Shown: positions 1 through 9,400 of the stretch, piece by piece
Layout of the letters: each line of letters opens with the position of its first letter
Position numbering within the stretch: position 1 is the first letter of the stretch
Assembly (NCBI RefSeq): GCF_914271485.1
Contig: NZ_CAJZAG010000013.1
Location: forward strand, 1-64,000
From: Cupriavidus pampae
GTDB lineage: Bacteria; Pseudomonadota; Gammaproteobacteria; Burkholderiales; Burkholderiaceae
Length of the DNA stretch: 64,000 nt
Direction of reading: 5' to 3'
The notes under the pieces: generated by a model
Databases searched by the model: none
Told to the model about the DNA's origin: nothing
Seen by the model: only the letters and a program-made list of their open reading frames with translations
Position numbers and translations under genes: made by a program

Positions 1-946
1 GCTGACCGTTGTCGAGTTTGACGGTCGTCACGTTGGCGAGGCGTTCGGTGCGCGTGTTGCGCGCCTGATCGCCGGCCAGCGCGCTGGCGGAGGCCATGCG
101 CGGGTTGTGCAGCGCCTGATCGAGTGTGAGCGAACCCGGCAGCAACTGATCGACGATATATGCGCCGAAGTAGAAGCGCGTCTCCACGGCCGGGCTGAAG
201 CGATAGCCGAAGTTTGCGTTGAGTTGCTCGTACTGGCCGCGCTCGTGGTTGCGATAGCCTTCCGAGTGATTGACCGTGAGATTGGCGAGGAAGTCGAACG
301 CGCCAATCTGCCGTGACACCTGTGCGCTGGCGCGCGCGGTGCCGAAGCTGCCGCCGTCCACGCGCACCATGTTGGGCGTATCGGCCGTGAACGCGGTGGG
401 CGTGGTGAAGTTGATCGCGCCGCCGAGCGTGGTGCTGCCGTACGCGAGTCCGTTGCCGCCCTTGTAGATCTCCGCGGCGGCCAGGCCGAGCGGATCGATC
501 TGGTAGTAGTCGCCGCTGCCATCGGCAAAGTTGGTCGGCACGCCATCCTGCAGCAGGTCCAGGCCACGCGCGTGGAAGCCGCGCGCAATGCCGGAGCCGC
601 GGATCGACAGTCGCAGCTCCTGACCGTAGCGTTCCTGCACGTACACGCCGGGCGCGTCCTTGAGCACGTCGCGCAGGTTGCTGGCGTAGGTGTCGCTATA
701 CGACGCCGCGTCGACAAAGCCGACCGATCCCGCCGACTGGAACAGCGATTCACGCTGCTCCTCGACTCCCGGCGTGGTCAGCGATCCCTGCCGTGCGTCC
801 GCGGTCGCCGTTACCGTCGCGGTCGGCAGCGTGATGACAGGACCTTCGGCGCGCGCTGCGCCATGCGTGAACAGACCCAAGACCACCGTGCCAATCAAAT
901 GGCGACGATAGATGAAAGCCACCCTCTTCTTCTCTCTCTGATTCAT
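1..946 (-). CDS. TonB-dependent outer-membrane receptor (N-terminal part)
   Basis: The minus-strand frame opens with ATG at 946 and stays open to the window edge, so the 3' part of the gene is missing. Residues 1-33 form a signal peptide ending near Ala-Arg-Ala-Glu. A plug domain follows, with the typical stretch RDVLKDAPGVYVQERYGQ, then LSIRGSG, ARGLDLLQDGVP and YGSTTLGGAINF. These are hallmark plug motifs of TonB-dependent siderophore or metal receptors. The final residues seen (FDFLANLTVNHSEGYRNHE) are early barrel strands. The gene is transcribed away from the NsrR gene. The ligand cannot be told from this fragment; a role in iron or copper-chelate uptake is inference. Confidence 0.9.
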   Translation of the reverse strand, partial: MNQREKKRVAFIYRRHLIGTVVLGLFTHGAARAEGPVITLPTATVTATADARQGSLTTPGVEEQRESLFQSAGSVGFVDAASYSDTYASNLRDVLKDAPGVYVQERYGQELRLSIRGSGIARGFHARGLDLLQDGVPTNFADGSGDYYQIDPLGLAAAEIYKGGNGLAYGSTTLGGAINFTTPTAFTADTPNMVRVDGGSFGTARASAQVSRQIGAFDFLANLTVNHSEGYRNHERGQYEQLNANFGYRFSPAVETRFYFGAYIVDQLLPGSLTLDQALHNPRMASASALAGDQARNTRTERLANVTTVKLDNGQ

Positions 947-1059
947 GTTGTTCGATGCGTTTGTTTGCTTCATGTGTGGATGCCAGTCGACCCGCGGAAG
1001 TTTGCCGAAGCACCCTCTTCGCGCGCCATGTGGCAAAGCGGCGCACGGCACGCGCAAGG

Positions 1060-1458
1060 TCATGGATCGGTATGGGCGATCTCGGCGATCGAAATGCCAT
1101 CGAGCACCGCCAGGTATGCGGCCAGCGCCCGCGCGATGGCGTCTTTGCAGTCCGCGCCTGCCGCGCATCGCCCGTCTTCGCGCATGCAATCGACAACGGC
1201 GAATGGTCGTTCCAGTGCGCGCACCACTTCACCGACCGAGATCTCCTGCGCTGGCCGCGCCAACCACGTGCCGCCGATGCGGCCACGCGCGGTACTGAGG
1301 TACCCCGCCTGCCGCAACCGCTGCAGGATTTTCACGGTGTGATTGCACGGAAGTCCGATGCCTGCCGCCACCTCGCGCGCGGTCAGCAATACGCCCTTCC
1401 TTCGCGCGAGATAGACCAGCGCGTGTATGCCGAACTCCGTCTGTATGGTCAGTCGCAT
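1060..1458 (-). CDS. nsrR: NsrR-like Rrf2-family nitric-oxide-sensing repressor
   Basis: This 132-aa protein has an Rrf2 winged helix: the recognition region contains NHTVKILQRL, close to the NHMVKI of Escherichia coli NsrR, followed by the wing RGRIGG. Three cysteines at 91, 98 and 104 are spaced C-x6-C-x5-C, suited to an Fe-S cluster. NsrR proteins use such a cluster to sense NO and then release DNA. The gene is divergent from the multicopper oxidase/nirK cluster. In Nitrosomonas europaea NsrR represses the homologous cluster, so regulation of the adjacent operon is the simplest reading. IscR-type or RsrR-type Rrf2 proteins have similar cysteine spacing, but neighbourhood and DNA motif favour NsrR. 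Confidence 0.82.
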   Translation of the reverse strand: MRLTIQTEFGIHALVYLARRKGVLLTAREVAAGIGLPCNHTVKILQRLRQAGYLSTARGRIGGTWLARPAQEISVGEVVRALERPFAVVDCMREDGRCAAGADCKDAIARALAAYLAVLDGISIAEIAHTDP

Positions 1459-1545
1459 AGGCGTTGCGGCACCCTCGTATCAGCAATATTCGCGTCATAA
1501 ACGGTAGCCATTTTTTTCCTCCCTGTTATGCGACCGAGTCTATTT

Positions 1546-1568
1546 AAGATGCATGTTCCATACAAGAT
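1546..1568. promoter_or_regulatory. Candidate second NsrR half-site
   Basis: The left half reads AAGATGCATGT, ten of eleven positions of the published NsrR half-site AAGATGCATTT, but the right half matches poorly (about five of eleven). It lies 88 bp upstream of the nsrR start and 144 bp upstream of the ncgA start. It could serve autoregulation or be chance. Confidence 0.35.
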
Positions 1569-1662
1569 TTGCGGGTTTCTACGCTGTGTGGCTTCGATTT
1601 CTGTCTCGTTTACGCCCACATAGCCCTCACTTCATGTGTGCCTACTCCTGGGGCGAATCGTT

Positions 1663-1685
1663 AACATGTATAGTGCATGCATCTT
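1663..1685 (+). promoter_or_regulatory. NsrR-like operator upstream of ncgA
   Basis: The 23-bp segment begins AACATGTAT and ends ATGCATCTT. Against the NsrR consensus (AAGATGCATTT, one base, AAATGCATCTT) it matches 16 of 22 defined positions, including nine consecutive bases of the right half. It ends 26 bases before the TTG start of the multicopper oxidase gene. A TATAGT at 1669-1674, five of six to a -10 element, lies inside the site, so bound repressor would cover the promoter. No convincing -35 is visible. Confidence 0.6.
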
Positions 1686-1711
1686 TAAACGCAACGCCAC
1701 AGGGGCACACG

Positions 1712-2749
1712 TTGAAATCCTTCCTTGCCACCATCACCGCGACGCTCGCGGCGACGACCGCGCTGATGACCGGCGCGCCGTCCGCGCTGGCCGCGACCCG
1801 CAACTTCGAGATGAACATCGAGGACACGCGCATCACGCTCGTGGACAAGCAGCAGTTCCACACCTTCGCGTTTGGCGGTCAGGTGCCGGGTCCGCTGTAC
1901 TACGTCGATGAGGGCGACGAGGTCAACGTGACGGTCAACAACATGACCGCGTTGCCCCATACCGTGCATTGGCACGGCATGTATCAGAAAGACACGTGGA
2001 AGAACGACGGCGTGCCCGGCGTCACGCAGGAAGCCATCAAGCCTGGCGACTCCTACCACTACCGTTTTATCGCCGCGCCGTCCGGCACGATGTGGTACCA
2101 CTGCCACGTCAACGTGAACGAACACGTGGCACTGCGTGGCATGTGGGGTCCGCTGATCGTGCGTCCAAAGACCCCGACTGCGCTCGAGAAGAAGGTCACG
2201 AAGGACTTCATCCTGATGTTTTCCGAGTGGGACTCCAAGTGGGCCGACAAGCCCGGCTTCGGCGGCCTGCCTTCGGACAAGCCCGACTACTTCACCATCA
2301 ATGGCAAGGCTTATCCCGACACGCAACCCATTCGCATAGACAAGGGTGACGTCGTGCGCTTGCGGCTGATCGGCGCGGGCGACAGCATGCACAGCTTCCA
2401 CTTGCACGGCCACAGCTTCAAGATCGCCTTCAAGGACGGCTTTCCGCTGCCCACACCAATCATGGCGGACACCATCATGTTCGGTCCGGGCGAGCGCTAC
2501 GACATCATCTTCGAGGCCAACAACCCCGGCCGCTGGATGATCCACGACCACGTGGATTCGCACACCGTCAACGGTGACCGTCCGATGGGCGGAATCATGA
2601 GCGTGGTCGAGTACTCGGGCATCCCTTCCGACCCCTGGTACGACTGGGCCGGCAAGAAGTACCAGCCGAACTTCTATTACGAAGAGTCGCTCAGGAAGGG
2701 CCCGGGTCAGTACACCAACGACAACCTCAAGGGTCAGGCGGTGCAGTGA
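1712..2749 (+). CDS. ncgA: Two-domain (type C) multicopper oxidase, NcgA-like
   Basis: The 345-aa exported protein starts at TTG 1712, chosen because AGGGG stands at 1701-1705 and the product then opens with a clean signal peptide ending ALA-ATR; upstream in-frame codons give no signal peptide. Domain 1 carries HWHG (86-89) and WYHCH (128-132) with Cys131, His138 and Met144, a full type 1 copper set plus trinuclear ligands. Domain 2 has HLHGHS and IHDHVDSH with no cysteine. A blue-copper site only in domain 1 is the type C arrangement of the N. europaea blue copper oxidase NcgA. The gene leads a cluster with two cytochromes c and nirK in the same order as ncgABC-nirK, where ncgA is needed for nitrite tolerance. 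The exact substrate is not established. Confidence 0.82.
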   Translation: MKSFLATITATLAATTALMTGAPSALAATRNFEMNIEDTRITLVDKQQFHTFAFGGQVPGPLYYVDEGDEVNVTVNNMTALPHTVHWHGMYQKDTWKNDGVPGVTQEAIKPGDSYHYRFIAAPSGTMWYHCHVNVNEHVALRGMWGPLIVRPKTPTALEKKVTKDFILMFSEWDSKWADKPGFGGLPSDKPDYFTINGKAYPDTQPIRIDKGDVVRLRLIGAGDSMHSFHLHGHSFKIAFKDGFPLPTPIMADTIMFGPGERYDIIFEANNPGRWMIHDHVDSHTVNGDRPMGGIMSVVEYSGIPSDPWYDWAGKKYQPNFYYEESLRKGPGQYTNDNLKGQAVQ

Positions 2750-2768
2750 CCGCCCACAGGAGTCTTTC

Positions 2769-3491
2769 ATGAAACGCCCCATGTTCCCGCGGCTGCTGCC
2801 GTCTGTGCTGATACCAGCCGCCTTCGCCACGCTTGCCATGTCATCCGGGCACGTGCAGGCGCGTACGGGTCAGGAGGTCCTGCAGCAGCAGTGCGTGGCG
2901 TGCCACGCCGTAAGCAAACCGCAGTCGCTCGACCTCGAACGCTTGTGGCAGCGCAAGGGACCGGACCTGTATTACGCCGGCATCAAGTTCAACCAGCCGT
3001 GGCTTGAAAAGTGGTTGCAGAACCCGACCACGATCCGCCCGGCCGGCGTCATGCCCGCGCGCTCCGTGCGCGCCGCCGCCGACAAGACACCGGACACGGT
3101 CGATCCGGGCGCGCTTACGCCGCACCTTGCGCTCAGCAAGGACGAGGCGGCCGCCGTCGCGGCCGAGTTGATGAAGCTCGGCCCCGACCTCGGCCTTGTC
3201 GAGAAAGGCGCGTTCCGCAATGACCCGCCCAACGTCTCGATGGCCGGCATGCTGTTCTCGAAGCTGCGCGGCTGCGCGTCGTGCCATTCGGCCAAGCCCG
3301 GCAACGGTGGCAGTTCGGGGCCGGAGATGTACGACGGTGGCGCGCGCTTGCAGCCCGACTATATCGTTGCATACCTCCGCGATCCGCAGAAGTTCGACCC
3401 CCACGTGTGGATGCCGCGTCTGGACCTGAATGACGCCGACGTGCAGAAGCTCGCGGGATACATCACCACGCTCAAGGGAGAAGCCAAATGA
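2769..3491 (+). CDS. ncgB: Dihaem cytochrome c, NcgB-like
   Basis: The 240-aa protein has an N-terminal signal segment (residues 1-31) and two c-type haem sites, CVACH at 42-46 and CASCH at 169-173. Each probably lies in its own small cytochrome domain; methionines downstream (for example in VMPAR and WMPRL) could be sixth ligands. It starts 19 bases after ncgA with AGGAG upstream and its stop overlaps the next start as ATGA. Position and haem number match ncgB of Nitrosomonas. The likely role is electron transfer in the periplasm to or from NcgA/NirK (inference). Confidence 0.8.
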   Translation: MKRPMFPRLLPSVLIPAAFATLAMSSGHVQARTGQEVLQQQCVACHAVSKPQSLDLERLWQRKGPDLYYAGIKFNQPWLEKWLQNPTTIRPAGVMPARSVRAAADKTPDTVDPGALTPHLALSKDEAAAVAAELMKLGPDLGLVEKGAFRNDPPNVSMAGMLFSKLRGCASCHSAKPGNGGSSGPEMYDGGARLQPDYIVAYLRDPQKFDPHVWMPRLDLNDADVQKLAGYITTLKGEAK

Positions 3492-3853
3492 CGCGCTCGC
3501 TCTACTTGCTGCTCACCGCGGGACTGGCGCTGGGCGCGCTGCCGCAGGCCCGTGCCGACGACCAGTTCGCGCAGGCAACGCGGCTCTACAACACCTACTG
3601 CGTGCAATGCCACGGCGTGAACCGCGATGGCAATGGCGTGAACAGCCGCGACATGCCCGTCAAGCCGCGCGATCACACCGACACCAAGGCCATGGGGGAT
3701 ACACCGGACGAGACGCTGCTCAAGGCGATCAAGGGCGGTGGTCTGGCCGTGGGGAAATCCATTCTGATGCCGAAATGGGAGGGCGTTCTCACCGACGATG
3801 AAATGAAGGACATGGTTGGCTATCTGCGCTTCGTCAGCAAGACCTCGAAGTGA
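3488..3853 (+). CDS. ncgC: Monohaem cytochrome c, NcgC-like
   Basis: The 121-aa protein has a signal peptide ending ARA-DD and a single haem site CVQCH at 38-42, followed by RDGNG and, near the end, ILMPKWEGVLTDDEM, which supplies a methionine ligand typical of class I cytochromes c. Its ATG overlaps the stop of ncgB, so the two are translationally coupled. It is 71 bases upstream of nirK on the same strand. As in the N. europaea cluster, it is a good candidate for passing electrons to the nitrite reductase. Confidence 0.8.
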   Translation: MTRSLYLLLTAGLALGALPQARADDQFAQATRLYNTYCVQCHGVNRDGNGVNSRDMPVKPRDHTDTKAMGDTPDETLLKAIKGGGLAVGKSILMPKWEGVLTDDEMKDMVGYLRFVSKTSK

Positions 3854-3924
3854 ATGTGGCGGCCAGCTTCAATCCACCTCGATCAACCAAAACCAACAAC
3901 AAACAAACCGGAAACTAGCAGGCA

Positions 3925-4857
3925 ATGAAAGCACTCCGCACCATCCCTACGCTTCTGTTCGCAGCCGCCGCGCTGCTGGCGGGCGCGCAGGCCTACGCCA
4001 AGACTGTCAAGGTCACGCTGACAGCGAAGGAAGTAGACCTGCCCATCGACAACAAGGGCACGATGTACCGGACCTGGACCTTCGATGGTCAGGTACCCGG
4101 CACCGTCGTGCGTGTCACGGAAGGCGACACCGTCGAGTTCACGCTGATCAATGACAAGGCGAACAAGAACTCGCACTCGGTGGACTTCCACGCGGCCCGC
4201 GCCGACGTCGTCAAGGACTTCGAGTCGGTCAAGCCCGGCGAACAAGGCAGCTACACGTTCACGGCCGACTATCCGGGCGTGTTCTTCTATCACTGCGGCG
4301 CGGATCCGATGATCCAGCACATCGCACGCGGCATGTATGGCGCAATCATCGTCGACCCCAAGGATGCGAAGGCGATGCCGAAGGCCGACCGCGAGTATGT
4401 GCTGATCCAGTCGGAGCTCTATCCGAACCCGGACAGCCAGGCCGACATGATGGCCAACAAGTGGTCCAACGTGATGTTCAACGGCAGCATCTTCAAGTAC
4501 GACCCGGTGCACGATCCAAACGCGAGCCGCATGCTGCAGGCCAAGCCCGGCGAACGCGTGCGCATCTATTTCGTCAACGCCGGTGTCAACGAGTTCTCGT
4601 CGTTCCATCCGATCGCGGGAATCTGGGATCGCGTCTACAGCAGCGGCAACCCGAAGAACGTGCAGGTTGGCCTGCAGAGCTTCGTGGTGGGACCGGGCGA
4701 TGCCGCCACCTTCGATCTGATCTCGCCGAAGGAAGGCGCCAACGCGATCGTCACGCACTCGCTGCGCGGCGCCCTTTCCGGCGCGATCGCGATCATGCAG
4801 TTCTCCAACGATGCCGACCCGAAGGCCGGCAAGGGCGACAACATCCTCGTGAGGTAA
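3925..4857 (+). CDS. nirK: Copper-containing nitrite reductase (NO-forming)
   Basis: The 310-aa periplasmic enzyme reduces nitrite to nitric oxide. All copper ligands are visible: type 1 His84, Cys124, His132 and Met137; type 2 His89, His123 and His278. The catalytic Asp87 (SVDFH) and the His228-x-Ile230 pair, equivalent to His255 and Ile257 of Alcaligenes enzymes, are present. A signal peptide ends AYA-KT. The length, with no cytochrome or cupredoxin extension, agrees with N. europaea NirK. No NO reductase (norB/norCB) is in the window, so the NO may be handled elsewhere or the enzyme may serve nitrite detoxification. Regulation by the nearby NsrR is expected. Confidence 0.93.
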   Translation: MKALRTIPTLLFAAAALLAGAQAYAKTVKVTLTAKEVDLPIDNKGTMYRTWTFDGQVPGTVVRVTEGDTVEFTLINDKANKNSHSVDFHAARADVVKDFESVKPGEQGSYTFTADYPGVFFYHCGADPMIQHIARGMYGAIIVDPKDAKAMPKADREYVLIQSELYPNPDSQADMMANKWSNVMFNGSIFKYDPVHDPNASRMLQAKPGERVRIYFVNAGVNEFSSFHPIAGIWDRVYSSGNPKNVQVGLQSFVVGPGDAATFDLISPKEGANAIVTHSLRGALSGAIAIMQFSNDADPKAGKGDNILVR

Positions 4858-4889
4858 CGAGGGCGTAGCGCCGCAACCAGGGTAGTACC

Positions 4890-4930
4890 GGGGCTGGCCG
4901 ACCTTCTGACAGGGGTCTGCGGCCGGCCCC
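4890..4930. other. GC-rich hairpin between nirK and the RND genes
   Basis: GGGGCTGGCCG (4890-4900) can pair with CGGCCGGCCCC (4920-4930) over 11 bp with one G-U. No T-run follows, so it is not a standard intrinsic terminator. It could stabilise the nirK mRNA end or lower read-through into the efflux genes. Confidence 0.45.
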
Positions 4931-4953
4931 TCCACTCAGTCCTTAGCGACAAG

Positions 4954-6366
4954 ATGAACATGAAAGACCGTGCGATGTTGGGAACCGGGGCGGCCGCGGT
5001 GCTGCTGCTGTCCGGCGTGATAGGCGTGCTGGCGATGCAGGATGCCGCCAGCGATCCGTTTATCGGCCATGCGTTGGCCTCGAGCGCGGACGCGGTTGCC
5101 CACGCGGCGCGCCACCAGCACGCGCACGGCAAGTCCGCCGCTTCCGAGGCCATGCCCAACGTCGCGCTGCGCGGCACGGCATCCGCCCCCGGCGGCACGG
5201 TCTATACCTGCCCGATGCATCCGAACATCGTCACCGCGCAGCCGGGCAGTTGCCCGATCTGCGGCATGCACCTGGTCAAAGGCAATGTCAGCCAGCCCAG
5301 GCACGAGGCGGCATCACACGTCACGATCGAGGTTGCCGAGGCCGCGTACCGTCAACTCGGCGTGACCGTCGAGGTGCTGGACCGCCACGACGTCAAGCCG
5401 GTGACGCGTACCTACGCGGTGCTCGAATCCGATCAGGGCCGCTCCACCTCGGCCACACCGAAATTCGAAGGCTGGGTCAAGCGACTGGGGGTGTCGGCCG
5501 TGGGCGAACGCGTGCATCGTGGTCAGGTGCTGTACGACCTCTACTCCGCCGACGCGCAGCAGCGGCAGCGTGACTACATCGATCTGCTCACGCGGCGCGA
5601 CAGCCTGGCCGGCGGCGGCATGGCCGGGGTCACCCAGAACAACGCGATGCTGGCGAGTGTCGCGCGCGAGATCGTGCGCATGCGCGACCGCCTGCGCGAG
5701 GCCGATATTCCGCCGGCAGTCATCGCCAGGCTGGAAACCGAACGCCGTGTCACCGACGTGATCTCCGTGCTCGCGCAGGCCGACGGGGTGGTCACCGCGA
5801 TCAACGTCAAGCCCGGCGGCTTTGCCGGCCCCAACGAAGCGGTGCTCGCCTATGGCGATCCGCGCGGCACCAGTGCATCGGTCGTGCTTTACCCCGACCA
5901 GTTGGCGCAGCTGAACGACGGTGCGCAGCTCACGCTCACCACGGAGGCCGTGCCCGGTTGGCGCGCCCGTGTACCGTTACGCATCACCGCTGCCGAAGTC
6001 GATGCCGCCACGCGCAAGGCACGTGTGCGCGTGGCACTGCCAACAGCGCCCGCCGCGCTGGTCGCCGGCGCGATCCTCAACGCCGAGATCGAAATGCGCG
6101 GCGCGACCACGCTGACCGCGCCGCGCGATGCGGTGCTGCGCACCGGCCACGGCAGCTTCGTGATGGTCGCGCTGGGCGAGGGCCGCTTCCAGCCGGCCGA
6201 GGTCACGCTCGGCAAGGAGGACGCCGAGCGCGTGGAGATCGCGAGCGGCGTCGCGCCGGGCACCGCGATTGCCGTCAATGGCCAGTTTCTGCTGGGCGCG
6301 GAGGCCTCGCTCGCGGCCACGCGGCAGCGCCTGAGCGGTGGTGCGCCCGCCGCCGACGTAATGTAG
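4954..6366 (+). CDS. cusB: CusB-like RND efflux periplasmic adaptor with heavy-metal-binding motif
   Basis: The 470-aa protein has one N-terminal membrane/signal segment (residues 8-28) and a histidine-rich linker. A metal-binding segment follows at about 87-108: YTCPMHP, then CPICGMHL, the pattern found in CusB/SilB-type adaptors. The lipoyl/hairpin and beta-barrel domains follow (AVGERVHRGQVLYDLYS; VVTAINVKPGGFAG). It bridges an inner-membrane RND pump to an outer-membrane channel. It lies 104 bases before the pump gene. No outer-membrane factor (CusC) is present in the window. Copper/silver specificity is inferred from the CPMHP motif, the pump type and the copper enzymes upstream. Confidence 0.85.
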   Translation: MNMKDRAMLGTGAAAVLLLSGVIGVLAMQDAASDPFIGHALASSADAVAHAARHQHAHGKSAASEAMPNVALRGTASAPGGTVYTCPMHPNIVTAQPGSCPICGMHLVKGNVSQPRHEAASHVTIEVAEAAYRQLGVTVEVLDRHDVKPVTRTYAVLESDQGRSTSATPKFEGWVKRLGVSAVGERVHRGQVLYDLYSADAQQRQRDYIDLLTRRDSLAGGGMAGVTQNNAMLASVAREIVRMRDRLREADIPPAVIARLETERRVTDVISVLAQADGVVTAINVKPGGFAGPNEAVLAYGDPRGTSASVVLYPDQLAQLNDGAQLTLTTEAVPGWRARVPLRITAAEVDAATRKARVRVALPTAPAALVAGAILNAEIEMRGATTLTAPRDAVLRTGHGSFVMVALGEGRFQPAEVTLGKEDAERVEIASGVAPGTAIAVNGQFLLGAEASLAATRQRLSGGAPAADVM

Positions 6367-6367
6367 G

Positions 6368-6404
6368 CCCACCCTCGTAGCCCCACCCTGGTAGCCCTAC
6401 CCTG
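6368..6404. repeat. Short tandem repeat, about 13 bp, three imperfect copies
   Basis: Two near-identical 13-bp units of the form CCCACCCTSGTAG (6368-6380 and 6382-6394) are followed by a partial third (6395-6404) in the gap between adaptor and pump genes. No function is evident. Confidence 0.5.
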
Positions 6405-6470
6405 CCGCCGCCGCGCCGGGTAGCGGCAGCCAACCTTCCCATCCAAGCTTTCTGTCTTCGGAGACATGCT

Positions 6471-9400
6471 GTGATTGCGCGCATCATCGACTGGTCCATC
6501 CGCCATCGCGCGCTTGTACTGCTGGCGGCTGCCCTGTTGTGCGGCGCCGCGCTGCTTTCGCTGCGCACGCTGCCGCTCGATGCGCTGCCGGATCTGTCTG
6601 ACACCCAGGTCATCGTCAAGACCGACTACCCGGGCCAGCCACCGCAACTGGTGGAAGACCAGGTCACCTATCCGCTCGCCAGTGCCCTGCTGTCGATTCC
6701 CGATGCCGAAGCGGTGCGTGGCTTCTCGATGTACGGGCAGTCCTACGTCTATATCGTGTTCCGCGACGGCGTGGCCCCGGCTGTGGCCCGCGCGCGGGTT
6801 ACCGAACAACTGAATCAGGCGCGCGACCGCATGCCGGCCGGGATCACGCCGGCACTGGGCCCCGATGCCTCCGGGGTCGGCTGGATCCTTGCCTATTCCC
6901 TCGAAGATTCGACCGGGCAGGTGCCGCTCGACCGGCTCAAGGCGCTGCAGGACTACTATCTGGCGCCCGAGCTGCGTGCGATTCCCGGCGTGGCCGAGAT
7001 TGCCAGCCTCGGTGGCAAGAGCCGCCAGTACGAGATCCAGCCCGATCCGCAAAAACTGGCGGCGCTCGGCCTGACCGTCGCGGAGATCGCCGCGGCGGTA
7101 CGTGACAGCAATCAGGCCATCGAAGGCGGTGCCTTTGAACTCGCGCGGTCGCGGCTGGTGGTACGCGCGGGCGGGTTGCTCCGTACCCCCGAAGACCTGC
7201 TTGACGTGCCATTGCCGGTGAACACCGACGGTGGCACCGTACGTCTGCGCGACGTCGCGCGCGTGGCCACCGTGCCGCGCCCGAGCGAAGGTGCCGTCGA
7301 TATCGACGGTCACGGTGATGCCGCCAGCGCGATCGTTGTCATGCGTCAGGGACAGAACACGCTTGCCACCATCGAGCGCGTCAAGGCGCGCCTGACACAG
7401 TTGCAAGGTGGCCTGCCGGCGGGCGTGCGGGTATCGCTCGAATACGATCGCTCGGGGCTGATCCTGCGCGCGATCGACACGCTGCGCGGCAAGCTGCTGG
7501 AGGAATCGCTCGCGGTAGCGCTGGTCTGCATCGTGTTCCTGTTGCATCTGCGCTCGTCGCTGACCGCCATTGTCACGCTGCCGGTTGGCATCCTCGGCGC
7601 GCTGCTGGTGCTGCGGTGGCAGGGCAGCACGGCCAATATCATGTCGCTCGGTGGCATCGCCATTGCCGTCGGCGCGATGGTGGATGCCGCGATCGTGATG
7701 GTGGAGGCGATGCACCGCCGGCTGGAGAAGGAGCCCGATCCCCCGGCCGCCCGCCGCTGGGTCATCGTGCGCGAGAGCGCGATCGAGGTGGGCCCGTCGC
7801 TGTTCTTCTCGCTGCTGATCATCGCCGTCTCGTTCCTCCCGATCTTCGCGTTGCAGGGCCAGGAAGCGCGGCTGTTCTTCCCGCTTGCGTTCACCAAGAC
7901 CTACGCGATGGCCTTTGCCGCGGTACTCGCCATCACCCTGACCCCGGTGCTGATGGGCTATGCGGTGCGCGGCAAGATTCGCCCGGAAGCGCGCAATCCG
8001 GTCAGCCGCGCGCTGCGCGCCGTGTATGCGCCGATGTTATTTGGCACGCTGCGGCACGCGCGCATCGCGCTTGGCGCGGGGCTGGTGCTGGTGCTCGGCG
8101 CGGCGTGGCCGCTCGCGCAGGTCGGGAGCGAGTTTATGCCGCCGCTCGACGAAGGCGATCTGCTCTATATGCCCACAACGCTGCCGTCGGTTTCGGCGGC
8201 GGAGGCGCAGCATATCCTGCAATTGACCAATCGCATGATGCTGCAGGTGCCCGAGGTGGAGCACGTGTTTGGCAAGGTTGGCCGCTCCGATTCGGCGACG
8301 GATCCCGCGCCGCTGTCGATGATCGAAACCACGATCCGGCTCAAGCCGCGCGCGCAGTGGCCGGCCGGCACCACGGTGACCGATGTGATCGCCAAACTCG
8401 ATGCCGCGGTGCAGGTGCCCGGCCTCACCAACTCCTGGGGCTATCCGATCCGCACGCGCATCGATATGGTCTCCACGGGCATTCGCAGCCAGTTCGCGCT
8501 CAAGATCAGCGGCCCCACGCTGGCAGGCATCGACGCGATGGCCGCCGACGTGCAGGCGGTCCTGCACGGTGTGCCGGGCACGCGTTCCGTGTTTGCCGAA
8601 CGCGCGGGCAGTGGGCGCTATGTCGATATCGACTTCGACCGCGGCGCGCTGGGTCGGTTGGGTATTGGCATGGCGGATGTCCAGGCGGCCATCGAAGGCA
8701 TGCTCGGCGGCCAGCAACTGACCATGCTCGTGGATGGACGCGAGCGCGTGCCGGTGACGATGCGCCTGCCGGCGTGGCTTCGGGAAACGCCGGAGGCCAT
8801 CGGCGCCCTGCCACTGCGTACGCCCACCGGCGCGCGCGTGCCGCTGCGCGAGGTGGCGCGCGTACGCATCGCCGATGGTCCCACCGAGGTCAAGAGCGAG
8901 AACGCGAAGCTCGTGGGCTATGTGTTCGTCGACGTCGCCGATGCCGATATCGGCGGCTACTATCGGCGCGCGCGCGCCGCGCTCGACGCGGCCAATCTGC
9001 GACACCCGGGCCATGCCGCGACCTGGACCGGACAGTATCTGCAGTTCGAGCATGCGGCCGCCAATCTCGCCGCGATCGGGGCTGCTACCGCGGCACTCGT
9101 GCTCGCGCTGTTGTATATCCACTTTCGCAGCGCACGCCGGGTGTTGCTGGTCACGCTGTGCCTGCCCGCGGCGGTAGCGGGCGGACTGTGGCTGGTGTGG
9201 CTGCTCGGTTTCCAGATGTCGGTCGCGGTGGTCATCGGCTTTATCGCGCTCGCGGGCGTGGCCACAGAGTTTGGCGTGGTGATGGTCCTCTATCTGGATC
9301 AGGCCGTGCAGCGATGGGTGTTGCAAGGCCGCCCGCTGGGCCGCACAGGCTTCTACCGCGCGCTGGTCGGCGGCGCGTTGCTGCGGCTGCGACCCAAGGC

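Noticed and set aside
1553-1711. Upstream in-frame starts of the multicopper oxidase
   Set aside because: They would bury the signal peptide about 53 residues inside the protein and cross the NsrR-like operator.
5889-7715. Long minus-strand open frame across the adaptor and pump genes
   Set aside because: High-GC antisense shadow: repetitive Arg/Gln/His/Ala composition, no motifs, fully overlaps two well-supported genes. The same holds for frames at 8037-9326 and 53165-55576 on the minus strand and 58897-60093 on the plus strand.
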